Counted from the first letter of the stretch, positions 44,456 to 54,362 are shown. The stretch: 64,000 bases of DNA from Streptomyces stelliscabiei (GCF_014873495.1 NZ_JADBGF010000001.1:7192001-7256000), one strand, 5' to 3'. The notes: generated by a model from the letters alone, not told the origin. Numbers and translations: made by a program.

Positions 44456-45682
44456 CTACGAACGGTCGACCTGGAGAAGCCTGTTCGGGGAGCCCGCCTT
44501 CCTGTCCTTCACTTTGCCCGAAACCGCGCGCTCAACCAGGGCTCTGCCCACCTCGGCCGGTGACGCCCCCGGACGGTCGGCCAGATACAGGGCCGCCGCG
44601 CCCGCCGCGTGCGGGGCGGCCATGGACGTACCGGAGTGGGTGGCCGTGCCGGTGTCGCTCCGGTGGGACGCGGACGGCACGGACACACCGGGGGCGAACA
44701 GGTCCAGGCGCGGGCCCCAGTTCGAGAACGCGGCGCGGACGTCCTTCCTGTCGGTGGCGCCGACGGTGATCGCCTGTTTCACACGGGCGGGTGAGGACAG
44801 GCTCGCGGCGAGCCCGTCGTTGCCCGCCGCGACCGTGTAGGTGACCCCGGACGCGATGGAGTTGCGTACGGCCGCGTCGAGCTGGGCGTTGCCCCGGCCG
44901 CCGAGACTCATGTTGGCCACGGCCGGCTTCACGGCGTGCCCGGTGACCCAGTCGATGCCCGCGATGACCTGGGCCGTCGTCCCCCCGCCCGCGTCGTCGA
45001 GCACCCGTACGGCTACGATCCGGGCCTTCTTGGCGACGCCGTGGACGGTGCCGGCGACGGTGCCCGCGACATGGGTGCCGTGGCCGTTGCCGTCCTGCGC
45101 GGTCCGGTCGTTCTGGACGAAGTCCCAGCCGTTCACGGCCCGGCCGCCGAAGTCCTTGTGCGTGACCCGTACGCCGGTGTCGATCACGTACACGGTGACG
45201 CCCTCGCCCGCCGACCGCGGCCAGGCGTAGCTCCTGTCGAGGGGCAGGTCCGGCTGGTCGACGCGGTCCAGGCCCCACGCGGACGGGTTCGGCTGCCGGT
45301 GCCCGCTCGGGGCTCGGTCGTAGGTCACCTTCGTGTCCTGGACGACCGAGGCGACGCGGGAGTCCGCCGCCAGACGCCTGGCCTCCGTCTCGCCGGCCGT
45401 CACGGCGTAACCGTTCAGCGCGGTGCCGTACATATGGCGTATTTCCGCCCCGTACTGCGCCGCTACGCCCTTTCCGGCCGTCGACGGGGCCCGGACGCCC
45501 GCCTTCAGGGTCACGATCCAACTGCCCTTGACGGAACCGGGATCACCGACCCCCTGGACGAGCCCCTCCGGGGCGGCCTGCGCGGGCAGGGTGAGGGCCG
45601 AAAGCACCACGGCGGTCAGGACCGCCGTGAGCCCTCCCGCCCGGCGGGCACGCCTGATTCTCGCCTCTCCCGGATGACCCAT
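44456..45682 (-). CDS. Secreted subtilisin-like S8 serine protease
   Basis: 408 residues. Basic start and hydrophobic signal (GGLTAVLTAVVLSALTLPAQA, cut after AQA), an I9 propeptide (WIVTLKAGVRAPSTAGKGVA to ASVVQDTKVTYD) that folds and inhibits the enzyme, then the catalytic domain with Asp (VYVIDTGVRV), His (GNGHGTHVAGTVAG), oxyanion Asn (VAAGNDGLA) and Ser (HSGTSMAAPHAAG). ATG 45682 chosen with GGAGGGGG upstream; a longer frame (start 45751) has no ribosome site. Stands between the glgE operon and glgP but is not linked to them functionally. Confidence 0.93.
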   Translation of the reverse strand: MGHPGEARIRRARRAGGLTAVLTAVVLSALTLPAQAAPEGLVQGVGDPGSVKGSWIVTLKAGVRAPSTAGKGVAAQYGAEIRHMYGTALNGYAVTAGETEARRLAADSRVASVVQDTKVTYDRAPSGHRQPNPSAWGLDRVDQPDLPLDRSYAWPRSAGEGVTVYVIDTGVRVTHKDFGGRAVNGWDFVQNDRTAQDGNGHGTHVAGTVAGTVHGVAKKARIVAVRVLDDAGGGTTAQVIAGIDWVTGHAVKPAVANMSLGGRGNAQLDAAVRNSIASGVTYTVAAGNDGLAASLSSPARVKQAITVGATDRKDVRAAFSNWGPRLDLFAPGVSVPSASHRSDTGTATHSGTSMAAPHAAGAAALYLADRPGASPAEVGRALVERAVSGKVKDRKAGSPNRLLQVDRS

Positions 45683-46033
45683 GTGTGAGAACCCCCTCCT
45701 CGAACCGGCACCGCCACGGGGCAGCCTCTCGTGCGGCGTGAAGTGCCACAAGGCCGCACAGAGGGGTGGAATCGGCCATATCGGCTGTGGGGCCCACGGG
45801 TGGTGCGGCCGGGTTGCCGCTGCTCACGGTCGCCCTGCGGCGAATTCAGGACTGAACGCCCGGGAAGGGACTGCCCGGCGGGGCGGCCGGGGTACGGATG
45901 CGCCGTAATCGCATACCGGGGGACGCCCCGTGGTTACCGGGCCCCCGCGCCGCTACCGTCGGGGGTGACGAACGGCGCACAGCGGAGTGCGTCCCCCCGG
46001 CCCGTACGTCCTGGCGCGAAGGTGGAACCCTCT
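45683..46033. other. Divergent promoter region, protease / glgP
   Basis: 351 bp with no gene. It must hold promoters for both neighbours; none matches the consensus well. TACCG repeats (46,000 bp area: GGTTACCGGG and CGCTACCGTC) are the best -10-like text toward glgP. Confidence 0.4.
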
Positions 46034-48682
46034 GTGAAGGCCATCCGCAGATTCACCGTCCGACCCGTCCTCCCCCAAGTCCTGCACCCGCTCAGCGAAC
46101 TGGCGCGCAATCTGCGCTGGTCCTGGCACGCGGAGACCCGCGACCTCTTCCAGTCGGTCGACCCCGAGCGCTGGGCCTCCTCCGGCGGCGACCCCGTGCG
46201 CCTGCTCGGCTCCGTCTCCACCCGGCGCCTCGCCGAACTCGCCGAGGACCGGCGTTTCCTGCGCCGGCTGACCGCCGCCGCCGACGACCTGCGTGACTAC
46301 GTCACCGGGGACCGCTGGTACCAGGCGCAGACGCAGGGACAGGGGCAGGCGTCCGAACTCCCGGCCGCCATCGCGTACTTCTCGCCCGAGTTCGGCATCA
46401 CGGCCGCGCTGCCCCAGTACTCCGGCGGTCTCGGCATCCTCGCCGGCGACCATCTGAAGGCGGCCAGCGACCTCGGTGTCCCGCTGATCGGCGTCGGCCT
46501 GCTCTACCGGCACGGCTACTTCCGGCAGTCCCTGTCCCGCGACGGATGGCAGCAGGAGCACTACCCGGTGCTCGACCCGCACGAACTGCCCCTGGTGCCG
46601 CTCCAGGAGGCCGACGGCTCGGCGGCCCAGGTCGGCCTGGCACTGCCCGGCGGACGCCGGCTGCACGCCCGGATCTGGCAGGCCCAGGTGGGCCGGGTGC
46701 CGCTGCTGCTCCTCGACTCGGACGTCGAGGAGAACGACCCCGGCGAACGCGGCGTGACCGACCGGCTGTACGGCGGCGGCAGCGAACACCGGCTCCTCCA
46801 GGAGATGCTGCTCGGCATAGGGGGTGTCCGGGCCGTACGCACGTACTGCCGCCTCACCGGCCACCCCGGCCCCGAGGTCTTCCACACCAACGAGGGCCAC
46901 GCGGGTTTCCTCGGCCTGGAACGCATCGCCGAACTCCACGACGAGGGACTGGACTTCGACGCCGGTCTGGAGGCGGTCCGCTCCGGCACGGTCTTCACCA
47001 CCCACACCCCCGTCCCCGCCGGCATCGACCGCTTCGACCGTGAGCTTCTCGCCCGCCACTTCGGCCCCGACGCGGAGCTGCCGCGCATCGACGTCGGCCG
47101 CATCCTGGGGCTCGGCATGGAGACGTACACGGGCGGCGACCCGAACGTCTTCAACATGGCGGTGATGGGGCTGCGGCTCGCCCAGCGCGCCAACGGCGTC
47201 TCCCTGCTGCACGGGCAGGTCAGCCGGCAGATGTTCTCCGGACTGTGGCCGGGCTTCGACCCGGACGAGGTGCCCATCACCTCCGTCACCAACGGCGTGC
47301 ACGCCCCCACCTGGGTGGCCCCGGAGGTGTTCCGCCTCGGCGCCCGGCAGATCGGCGCCGAGCGCACCGAGGACGCCATGAGCGTCGGCGGCTCGGAGCG
47401 CTGGGACGCCGTCGGCGACATCCCCGACCAGGACATCTGGGAACTGCGCCGCGACCTGCGCGAACAACTGGTCGTCGAGGTGCGCGAGCGCCTGTCCGCC
47501 TCCTGGCGGCAGCGCGGCGCGGGCACCGCCGAACTCGGCTGGATCGACGGCGTCCTGGACCCGGACGTCCTGACCATCGGCTTCGCCCGCCGCGTCCCCT
47601 CCTACAAACGCCTCACCCTGATGCTGCGCGACCAGGACCGCCTGATGGATCTGCTGCTCCACCCGGAGCGGCCGGTGCAGATCGTGATCGCGGGCAAGGC
47701 GCATCCGGCGGACGACGGCGGAAAGCGCCTGATCCAGGAGCTGGTGCGATTCGCGGACGACCCGCGCGTGCGCCACCGGATCGTGTTCCTTCCCGACTAC
47801 GGCATGGCGATGGCGCAGAAGCTGTACCCCGGCTGCGACGTCTGGTTGAACAACCCGCTGCGCCCGCTGGAGGCGTGCGGCACGTCCGGCATGAAGGCCG
47901 CGCTGAACGGCTGTCTCAATCTGTCCGTCCTGGACGGCTGGTGGGACGAATGGTTCCGGCCGGACTTCGGCTGGGCGATCCCCACGGCGGACGGCACGGC
48001 GACGAACGAGGACCAGGACCGCCGGGACGACGTGGAGGCGGCGGCCCTGTACGAGCTGCTGGAACAGCGGGTCGCCCCCCGCTTCTACGAGCGCGGGCAG
48101 GCCGGTCTGCCCGACCGCTGGATCGCGATGGTCCGCGAGACCCTGACGCATCTGGGTCCGAAGGTGCTGGCGGGCCGCATGGTCCGGGAGTACGTCGAGC
48201 GCCTGTACGCCCCGGCCGCCCGCGCGCACCGCTCGCTGGTCCCGGACGTGGCCCGGGAGCTGTCCGAGTGGAAGGCACGGGTGCGGGGGGCCTGGCACCG
48301 GGTGAGCGTGGACCATGTGGAGACCTCGGCGGCACCCGCCGGTACGGCCGCCGAGCTGGGCGCGACGCTGGTGCTGCGCGTCCGGGTGGCGCTCGGCGAC
48401 CTGGGCCCGGACGACGTCGAGGTCCAGGCGGTCTCCGGCCGCGTCGACACCGACGACCGCATCACGGACGCGACGTACGTCCCGCTGAAGCCGGTGAGCG
48501 GACCCGACGAGGAGGGCCGCTGGGTCTACGAGGGCCCGCTGTCCCTCGACCGCACCGGCTCCTTCGGCTACACGGTCCGCATCCTGCCGTCCCACCGCCT
48601 GCTGGCCTCCACCGCCGAACTGGGCCTGGTGACGGTGCCTTCGCAGGAGCTGGGGGAGGGGGCGGGGGTGTTGCTGCGGTAG
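46034..48682 (+). CDS. glgP: Alpha-glucan phosphorylase (actinobacterial GT35, DUF3417 type)
   Basis: 882 residues. It releases glucose 1-phosphate from glycogen or alpha-glucan. The N-terminal DUF3417 block (VRPVLPQVLHPLSELARNLR) is typical of the actinobacterial enzyme. Other motifs: YFSPEFGITAALPQYSGGLG, VFHTNEGHAGFLGLERI, SVTNGVHAPTWVAPEV, GFARRVPSYKRLTLM, and the PLP-binding Lys in GTSGMKAALNG (~620). GTG start 46034 with GGTGG eight bases upstream. It runs opposite to the glgE operon and degrades what that operon makes; a hairpin follows. Confidence 0.95.
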   Translation: MKAIRRFTVRPVLPQVLHPLSELARNLRWSWHAETRDLFQSVDPERWASSGGDPVRLLGSVSTRRLAELAEDRRFLRRLTAAADDLRDYVTGDRWYQAQTQGQGQASELPAAIAYFSPEFGITAALPQYSGGLGILAGDHLKAASDLGVPLIGVGLLYRHGYFRQSLSRDGWQQEHYPVLDPHELPLVPLQEADGSAAQVGLALPGGRRLHARIWQAQVGRVPLLLLDSDVEENDPGERGVTDRLYGGGSEHRLLQEMLLGIGGVRAVRTYCRLTGHPGPEVFHTNEGHAGFLGLERIAELHDEGLDFDAGLEAVRSGTVFTTHTPVPAGIDRFDRELLARHFGPDAELPRIDVGRILGLGMETYTGGDPNVFNMAVMGLRLAQRANGVSLLHGQVSRQMFSGLWPGFDPDEVPITSVTNGVHAPTWVAPEVFRLGARQIGAERTEDAMSVGGSERWDAVGDIPDQDIWELRRDLREQLVVEVRERLSASWRQRGAGTAELGWIDGVLDPDVLTIGFARRVPSYKRLTLMLRDQDRLMDLLLHPERPVQIVIAGKAHPADDGGKRLIQELVRFADDPRVRHRIVFLPDYGMAMAQKLYPGCDVWLNNPLRPLEACGTSGMKAALNGCLNLSVLDGWWDEWFRPDFGWAIPTADGTATNEDQDRRDDVEAAALYELLEQRVAPRFYERGQAGLPDRWIAMVRETLTHLGPKVLAGRMVREYVERLYAPAARAHRSLVPDVARELSEWKARVRGAWHRVSVDHVETSAAPAGTAAELGATLVLRVRVALGDLGPDDVEVQAVSGRVDTDDRITDATYVPLKPVSGPDEEGRWVYEGPLSLDRTGSFGYTVRILPSHRLLASTAELGLVTVPSQELGEGAGVLLR

Positions 48683-48699
48683 GGGTGGCTTCGTGGCTG

Positions 48700-48730
48700 C
48701 GCCCCGTACAGGAATGGCCTGTGCGGGGCG
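48700..48730 (+). terminator. Terminator after glgP
   Basis: CGCCCCGTACAGG - AATGG - CCTGTGCGGGGCG, a 13-bp stem with one G:T pair, 17 bp after the stop. Confidence 0.8.
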
Positions 48731-49224
48731 TCCGCGTATCTGCGGATCTGGCCAGCCGCTTGACCGGAACGGTGCCCTGACCCCCGCGCGTCCGATCACG
48801 ACGCGTAACGGCTCGCCGAGCGCTATTGCTGCTACTTGGCCTGTTCTTGTCGTGCAGTCATCTCGCTGTGTGGAGGTGACGCCTGAAGGTTGCCGAGTTC
48901 AACGAGATGATGATTGAGCTGTCGGCTGGGCGGGCGTCTTTGCTGACGCGGATAGTGCGGATGGCGTGTTTTGCATGTTCAACGCTGAATCACATACGTA
49001 GCGTGGTCATGCCATGAATGTGCGGCATGTAGGTGGTGGCTGGCATTCGCCCACTGTCGTCGCAGGTCAGAGGCCCTCCGTCATTTTGTATTGTGATGCA
49101 GTTCACATTGACGACGGGAACTGAGGTGGCGTTAGCTCGCGGGACCTATGAAGGTTCTGTGACTGTGTGACTACGGGGTGGGGTCGTGGTGTTGAGGCGG
49201 GGGCATCGCCATGTTCGGATGCGA
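48731..49224. other. Gene-free, lower-GC accessory stretch
   Basis: About 490 bp with noticeably more A/T than the neighbouring genes and no credible coding frame. It marks the left edge of the accessory patch before the RHS fragments. A 36-codon frame at 48907-49017 starts MMIELSAGRASLL but has no support. Confidence 0.6.
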
Positions 49225-49594
49225 AGAGACCGTTGCCTCTGCCCGAGGACGCCACGTCCACGACGGCGGACTTCGGACCGACCGTCCCATCGGGACGTTC
49301 TTCCAGCGTGACGTCGATGTCCTGCCAGGTGCCGTTCTCGTCCCGCGCTCGCTGAGGCTGCGTCGACTGGGTGAGGGTGAAGGTGCCATCAGCGTTCGCG
49401 ACGGTCGTCGTGTACTCGGTCCGCTCGGACGGCACTTCTACGGGTTCACCGGTCGCCGCGGCCCGCGCCGACGCCGAAGCTGACCGATCGGTCAGTGCCC
49501 CGTTCGGAGCGGCCGTAGCGTCACCGGCGGTCACAAGCGAGACAACAGGCAACAGGGACAGCAACGTCGCCGCCGCTGAGATCCCACCGACCAC
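49103..49594 (-). pseudogene. Inverted 5' fragment of a secreted RHS/YD-repeat protein gene
   Basis: On the minus strand the frame encodes a signal-peptide-like segment (VVGGISAAATLLSLLPVVSL, then DATAAPNGALTD), a Ser/Ala linker, and the start of the usual Streptomyces RHS N-terminal module: PSERTEYTTTVANADGTFTL, NGTWQDIDVTLEERPDGTVG, PKSAVVDVASSG. After about 49230 the frame runs on into unrelated text to a stop at 49103. The matching RHS middle and C-terminal parts lie on the opposite strand from ~49600. So this is a broken piece, inverted relative to the rest. Confidence 0.7.
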
Positions 49595-49711
49595 ACGACG
49601 ACACCGGTCGGCGGACGCCTGCTCTCGCTGACCCGCTACGACAGCCGCGGGCTGGCGGTCAGTGCGCAGGGCGACATCTGGGACGACACCTCCGCCCCTT
49701 CGGGCACTCCG

Positions 49712-52627
49712 GTGCAGACGGAGGGCGGCCAGGCGCCGATCCAGACCGACACGACGTACGACGGCGTCGGCCGTGCCATCAAGACGGTCACGAAGGCACA
49801 CGGCGTGACCCGCTGGACCACCGAGGCGACGTACACAGGCGACACGGTCACGACGTCCGCCCCGCCCGGCGGCCAGGCCACCGCAGTGATCAGCAACACC
49901 CTCGGCCAGACGACCGAACGCCGCGAATACGCGGGCCCGACGCCGACAGGCACGGACTACACAACGACCACCTACACGTACACGGACGCGGGCCAACAGG
50001 AGAAGATCACCGGCCCGGACAAGAGCGTGTGGTCGTACACGTACGACCTGTTCGGCCGTCAGCTCACCGCGACGGACCCCGACAAGGGCACGGCGAAGTC
50101 GGTCTACGACAGCCTCGACCGGGTCGAGTCGTCCTTCAACATCGAGGAGGAGGGAAAGAAGCTCCTCTACGGATACGACGAGCTGAACCGCAAGACGGGC
50201 CTGTGGCAGGGCACGAAGACGGACGCGAACAAGCTCGCGGCCTGGACCTACGACTCGCTGGCCAAGGGGCAGCTGGACACCGCGGTCCGCTATGACGGCG
50301 GCTCGGCCTCCACGGGCAAGGCCTACACGAAGCAGGTCACGTCGTACGACCCCCTGTACCAGGTCAAGGAGAGCCAGCTTCTGCTCCCCGAGACGGATGC
50401 GCTGGTGGCTGCGGGTGTGCCGAAGACGTTGTCCTTCGCGACGGGTTACCGCCTGGACGGGACGATCAGTATGACGTCCCATCCGGCGGCGGGTGGCCTC
50501 CCTGCGGAGCAGGTCGGCTACGAGTACAACGCGACGGGACAGCAGATCAAGTCGGCCGGCGCGACCGGCTATCTGCAGGGCGCGGTGTTCTCCCCACAGG
50601 GTGACCTGCGTCAGCTGGCCCTGGGCAAGGACGGGGCGGACACCGCGAAGAAGGCGTACCTCAACTGGGTGTACGAGAAGGGCACGCGCCGCCTGACCCG
50701 CTCCTTCGTCACCGATGACGTGCATGGCTACATGCCGCAGGAGCTGCAGTTCACCCAGGACGACGCGGGCAACGTCACGTCGATCTTCGACGCCTCCACG
50801 CAGGGCGGCACGACCAAGCCCGATTACCAGTGCTTCACGTACGACGGCCACCGCCGCATGACCGAGTCCTGGACCCCGAAGACGGCCGACTGCGCGGCTT
50901 CGGGCCGCACGACGTCCAACCTCGACGGCGCGGCCCCGTACTGGACGTCGTACACCTACACCGGTGCCGGTCAGCGCAAGACGGAGACCAAGCACTCGGG
51001 CACGGGCGACAGCACCGCGACATACACCTACGACGACACCAGCGCGGCCGGCGACAAGAAGCCGCACACCCTGGACAACACGACGGGCGCCACGGCGGCT
51101 GCCTACGACTACGACGTGAACGGCAACACCACGTCCCGCCCTGGTCCGAAGACCACCCAGTCCCTCCTCTGGAACGGCGAGGGCAAGCTGGCCAAGACGA
51201 GTGAGGGCACGGCGGAGACGAGCTACCTCTATGACGCCGACGGGGAGTTGCTGATCCGTCGCGCCAAGGGTGACGGCGACACGATTCTGTACCTGGGCGG
51301 TACGGAGGTCCGCCTGACGGTCAAGGGCACGACGAAGACCCTGTCCGGGACGCGTTACTACACGGCCAACGGCCAGACGATCGCGGTCCGCACGGCCGTT
51401 GCCGGCGCCTCGGGCACAAAGCTGAGTTTCCTGGCATCCGACCATCACGGCACGTCCAGCCTCGCGCTCGACGCGACGACGTACGCGGTGACGAAGAGGT
51501 ACACATCGCCGTTCGGGGCCTCACGGGATCTGAAGCCGGGTGTCAGCTGGCCGGACGACAAGGGGTTCTTGGGCAAGCCGGCGGATGTCGGAACGGGGCT
51601 GACGCACATCGGGGCCCGTGAGTACGACCCGAAGAACGGCCAGTTCATCAGCGTCGACCCATTGCTGGAACTCGACAAGCACGAGACCCTCAACGGCTAC
51701 ACGTACAGCGTCAACAACCCCGTCACCTTCTCCGATCCGACGGGACTCGGCCTGAAGTGCGGCGGTAAGAACGATCCAGCCTGCCCGAGGCGCCCTGACG
51801 GCACGCCTGGAAACGGGCGCCCCAGTGAGGCGGTCGACTACAGCAAAAGTGGTGGGACCGGAACTGCGAGCACCAATAGCTCCGGAGTTACAGGAAATTC
51901 TGGGGGTGGCGTCAGCGTCAATGGTGTTCCCATCCCGACCGAAGAAGAGCTCACCGCGCGCGGTGTGATGATTTTCGGTAAGACGTACGATCAGGCAGTC
52001 CATGAGTGGATGGTGGGAACCTGCCAGAACGTCAACGCTGGTGATACCAACTACGGGGCTTTCTGCTCTACGGCACATAAGGCTGGATTGCTTGATCCTT
52101 CGCAGAATGACCCTTTTGGTGTGCAGGCCAATATCAACTGCGCTACGGGCAAGGGGGACTGTGTTGAGGCGATCGTCTCGGACGTTCTTTGGCTCATCAG
52201 TTGGGGATTGGGTAGACTCACTGCTCAGGCAGTCGCTGCAGAAGCCGCTGCCGCAGGAAAATCAGCTAGTCGGAGTTTCAGTGTCTGGGATGATATAAAG
52301 CCTACGCAGCCGAATTATCTCGGAAGTGATCTTCCCAGGTCCTTTGAAATGCAGGCAGGGAATACGAGGGTCTGGGTGCACGGAAACGTGACTGAACATA
52401 TGGCTGAGTATCTCCAAGGGAGAGCAGTCAAGGACCTAGCCGGAGCCGAACAGCTCGGCTTGGCTGCTCAGGTTCAATTGCTTAGTCTGCAGTCTGCGGT
52501 CACACAGGCCACGCGCTCTGGGGTTCCGCTCGGGCGTATGGTGAATGTGGGGGGATGGGAATTGAAGTTCAGCCAACGATCGGCGGATCCTTTGCCTGCG
52601 CTCGTGCACGGTCTGTATACCGGATAG
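49712..52627 (+). CDS. RHS/YD-repeat protein, C-terminal part with variable toxin-like tail
   Basis: The frame is open from 49580 but has no native start; GTG 49712 gives 971 residues. YD repeats run through most of the length (WSYTYDLFGRQLTATDPDKG, YDYDVNGNTTSRPGPK), ending in the RHS core with TSPFGASRDL, HIGAREYDPKNGQFISVDPL and VNNPVTFSDPTGLG (~residue 675). The remaining ~295 residues are a variable tip with lower GC (ANINCATGKGDCVEAIVSD, RVWVHGNVTEHMAEYLQGRA, GWELKFSQRSADPLPALVHG), as in polymorphic toxins. The toxin class is not recognised. The signal peptide and N-terminal half are lost, so export and function are doubtful. Confidence 0.72.
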   Translation: MQTEGGQAPIQTDTTYDGVGRAIKTVTKAHGVTRWTTEATYTGDTVTTSAPPGGQATAVISNTLGQTTERREYAGPTPTGTDYTTTTYTYTDAGQQEKITGPDKSVWSYTYDLFGRQLTATDPDKGTAKSVYDSLDRVESSFNIEEEGKKLLYGYDELNRKTGLWQGTKTDANKLAAWTYDSLAKGQLDTAVRYDGGSASTGKAYTKQVTSYDPLYQVKESQLLLPETDALVAAGVPKTLSFATGYRLDGTISMTSHPAAGGLPAEQVGYEYNATGQQIKSAGATGYLQGAVFSPQGDLRQLALGKDGADTAKKAYLNWVYEKGTRRLTRSFVTDDVHGYMPQELQFTQDDAGNVTSIFDASTQGGTTKPDYQCFTYDGHRRMTESWTPKTADCAASGRTTSNLDGAAPYWTSYTYTGAGQRKTETKHSGTGDSTATYTYDDTSAAGDKKPHTLDNTTGATAAAYDYDVNGNTTSRPGPKTTQSLLWNGEGKLAKTSEGTAETSYLYDADGELLIRRAKGDGDTILYLGGTEVRLTVKGTTKTLSGTRYYTANGQTIAVRTAVAGASGTKLSFLASDHHGTSSLALDATTYAVTKRYTSPFGASRDLKPGVSWPDDKGFLGKPADVGTGLTHIGAREYDPKNGQFISVDPLLELDKHETLNGYTYSVNNPVTFSDPTGLGLKCGGKNDPACPRRPDGTPGNGRPSEAVDYSKSGGTGTASTNSSGVTGNSGGGVSVNGVPIPTEEELTARGVMIFGKTYDQAVHEWMVGTCQNVNAGDTNYGAFCSTAHKAGLLDPSQNDPFGVQANINCATGKGDCVEAIVSDVLWLISWGLGRLTAQAVAAEAAAAGKSASRSFSVWDDIKPTQPNYLGSDLPRSFEMQAGNTRVWVHGNVTEHMAEYLQGRAVKDLAGAEQLGLAAQVQLLSLQSAVTQATRSGVPLGRMVNVGGWELKFSQRSADPLPALVHGLYTG

Positions 52628-52635
52628 GGGAGAAA

Positions 52636-53130
52636 ATGCCGAACGTCAGCGGAATGATTCCCTGTCCAGGGGCTACCGTGGAGAAGGATCCCTGGATCCC
52701 CCTCAAAATTATTTGGCATGTGGATAGAGGAGTGCAGCCACTCTATCTTTTGGTCGAGGGTTCCGATGGTGGATACGTGGAACTCAAGCTGCATCCGGAT
52801 ACAGGTGCCTTGATGTCGCTAATTATCGTAGATCTTCCGGCTGAGAAGGGATACGACAGGAAGGATGCTGCAGATCAGGTTTTTGAATCTTTCACACCTA
52901 CTTTTGATGTCATCCCTTGGGGTCCTGCAAGTGGTGTGGCGACTGAAAGGAGAGTGGTCAGAGTTGTGCGTGATCTGAGTTACTCGCAAGTGCGGGGTAG
53001 GTTTTCTATCGTTTTCCTGGAGGACTCGGCTGAATCGGTGATTAAATGCGGCCCTGTATCAATTGAAATATCGAAGGATGGCGCATTCGTGCGCTTGGTA
53101 TCCAAGATTGATACTTCATCCACCGTCTGA
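52636..53130 (+). CDS. Candidate immunity protein for the RHS toxin tail
   Basis: 164 residues, no recognised family. Beta-rich pattern: PLKIIWHVDRGVQPLYLLVE, GGYVELKLHPDTGALMSLI, RFSIVFLEDSAESVIKCG, VSIEISKDGAFVRLVS. No signal peptide or membrane segment, so it would act in the cytoplasm. It begins eight bases after the RHS stop with GGGGAG overlapping that stop, the arrangement of a toxin-immunity pair. Codon use is strikingly different from the neighbours (many A/T third positions), indicating recent transfer. Confidence 0.75.
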   Translation: MPNVSGMIPCPGATVEKDPWIPLKIIWHVDRGVQPLYLLVEGSDGGYVELKLHPDTGALMSLIIVDLPAEKGYDRKDAADQVFESFTPTFDVIPWGPASGVATERRVVRVVRDLSYSQVRGRFSIVFLEDSAESVIKCGPVSIEISKDGAFVRLVSKIDTSSTV

Positions 53131-53194
53131 TTCCCAGTCGCGATCCTGGCATGGTTTGAGCCTCGGGGCGTTTTTGGTTGGAGTGGATCTGATG

Positions 53195-53450
53195 GTCCAC
53201 CGGTGTGATGACCGGACGTCAGGGGCTCCTTGCTGCACCGGCACGGGTTCAGCCTCAGGTCCCGGCCCGCCGTGCGCTGGAGCGTGACGAGGAGGCCGTG
53301 ACGGGCTGGGTGAAGGAGACCTGGCGCCAGGTGGAAGCACCGTGGCGGCGCTCGGAGACTGGCTGTGCTTCGAAGACGAGGCCGGGTTCTCGATGACGCC
53401 ACCCACCTCACGGACCTGGGTCAGGCGCGGACACACACCCGTTGCGCCGA
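53195..53450 (+). pseudogene. IS630-family transposase fragment (plus strand)
   Basis: Frameshifted pieces of an IS630 transposase: LQVPARRALERDEEAVTGWV, KETWRQVEAPW and, after a shift, LGDWLCFEDEAGFSMTPPTS with the DEAG of the DDE catalytic core, then TWVRRGHTPV. It stops at ~53450 where a second, oppositely oriented IS630 fragment begins. Confidence 0.7.
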
Positions 53451-53454
53451 CACC

Positions 53455-54265
53455 CTCGTGCCACAGATTGTCCCAGACCAGCGCCGCGGGGCCGTCGAGC
53501 TGGTCGTGAGCGGTCTGGATCAGGTCGCGGTAGTCCTTCCAGGAGAAGCTCTTGCGTCCGTCGGGACGCGCGTCGGGACAGGGCCGGTAGATCAGCCGGG
53601 AGCGTTCGCGAGGCTTGTAGCAGACCAGCGCGGCGACGGATAAGCGGCGGCGGGATCGGCCCCCGACACAGATGACGTGGGTGTGTCCGTGGCGGGACCA
53701 GGTGCGGGTGGTCGGCGGCGTCCATCGAGAATCCGGCTTCGTCCTCGATCGAAGACGAGCCAGGCGAGCGCCGCCACGATCCTTCCACCTGCGGCCGGAC
53801 CTCCTTCACTCAGCCGGCCACGGCCGCCTCGTCTCGCTCGATGGCACGGCGAGCGGGGACCTGGCAGGTCCAGCCATGCCGTCTGAGCAGCGCGGCGACA
53901 CCCTGGACGGTGTAGCTCTTGTGGAACCGGCGCCCGATCAGGGGCCTTGATCCGCGACAGGGTCCAGGTCTGGTCCGGCCAGCTGTGCGCGACCGGGCCC
54001 TTGAACAGTTCTGGCTTGAGCACGGCGAAGAGTTCGTCGCTTAGCCGCGGCAGCGACGCCGGCCCCTTCGAGGCCAGGGCTCTCGGCCCGCCGTGTGACC
54101 AGGCCTTGCGTCAGCGCTGTACCGACCGGACACTGACGCGCAGGTCATGCGCGATGTCCGCGTTCTCTCCGCCCTGCTGGAAACGCTCGGCCGCCTCCAT
54201 CCGCAACTTCTCGCGAAAGGCACGCCGCTCGTCGGTCAGCCCGCCCCCTTGCGCGTATCCCAAAC
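53455..54265 (-). pseudogene. IS630-family transposase remnant (minus strand)
   Basis: On the minus strand: an N-terminal HTH region (LTDERRAFREKLRMEAAERF, DLRVSVRSVQR) with a TGA where Trp is expected, then LFKGPVAHSWPDQTWTLSRI, frameshifts, EDEAGFSMDA, and the DDE region RGRSRRRLSVAALVCYKPRE, FSWKDYRDLIQTAHDQLDGP, ALVWDNLW. Several frameshifts and a stop make it non-functional. The catalytic C-terminal end is missing because the plus-strand fragment abuts it. No intact terminal repeats seen. Confidence 0.75.
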
Positions 54266-54362
54266 ACCCGGCATACCGCAGGGATCATGGGCCGTCAGCC
54301 CACCGACATCACGCTTTGAAGGTCAGTAGACATAATCTGTCGCAGCCCAGTACTGCGTGGGT

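Noticed and set aside
48907..49017. A 36-codon frame starting MMIELSAGRASLL
   Set aside because: No ribosome site, no recognisable family and an odd composition; probably chance or a remnant.
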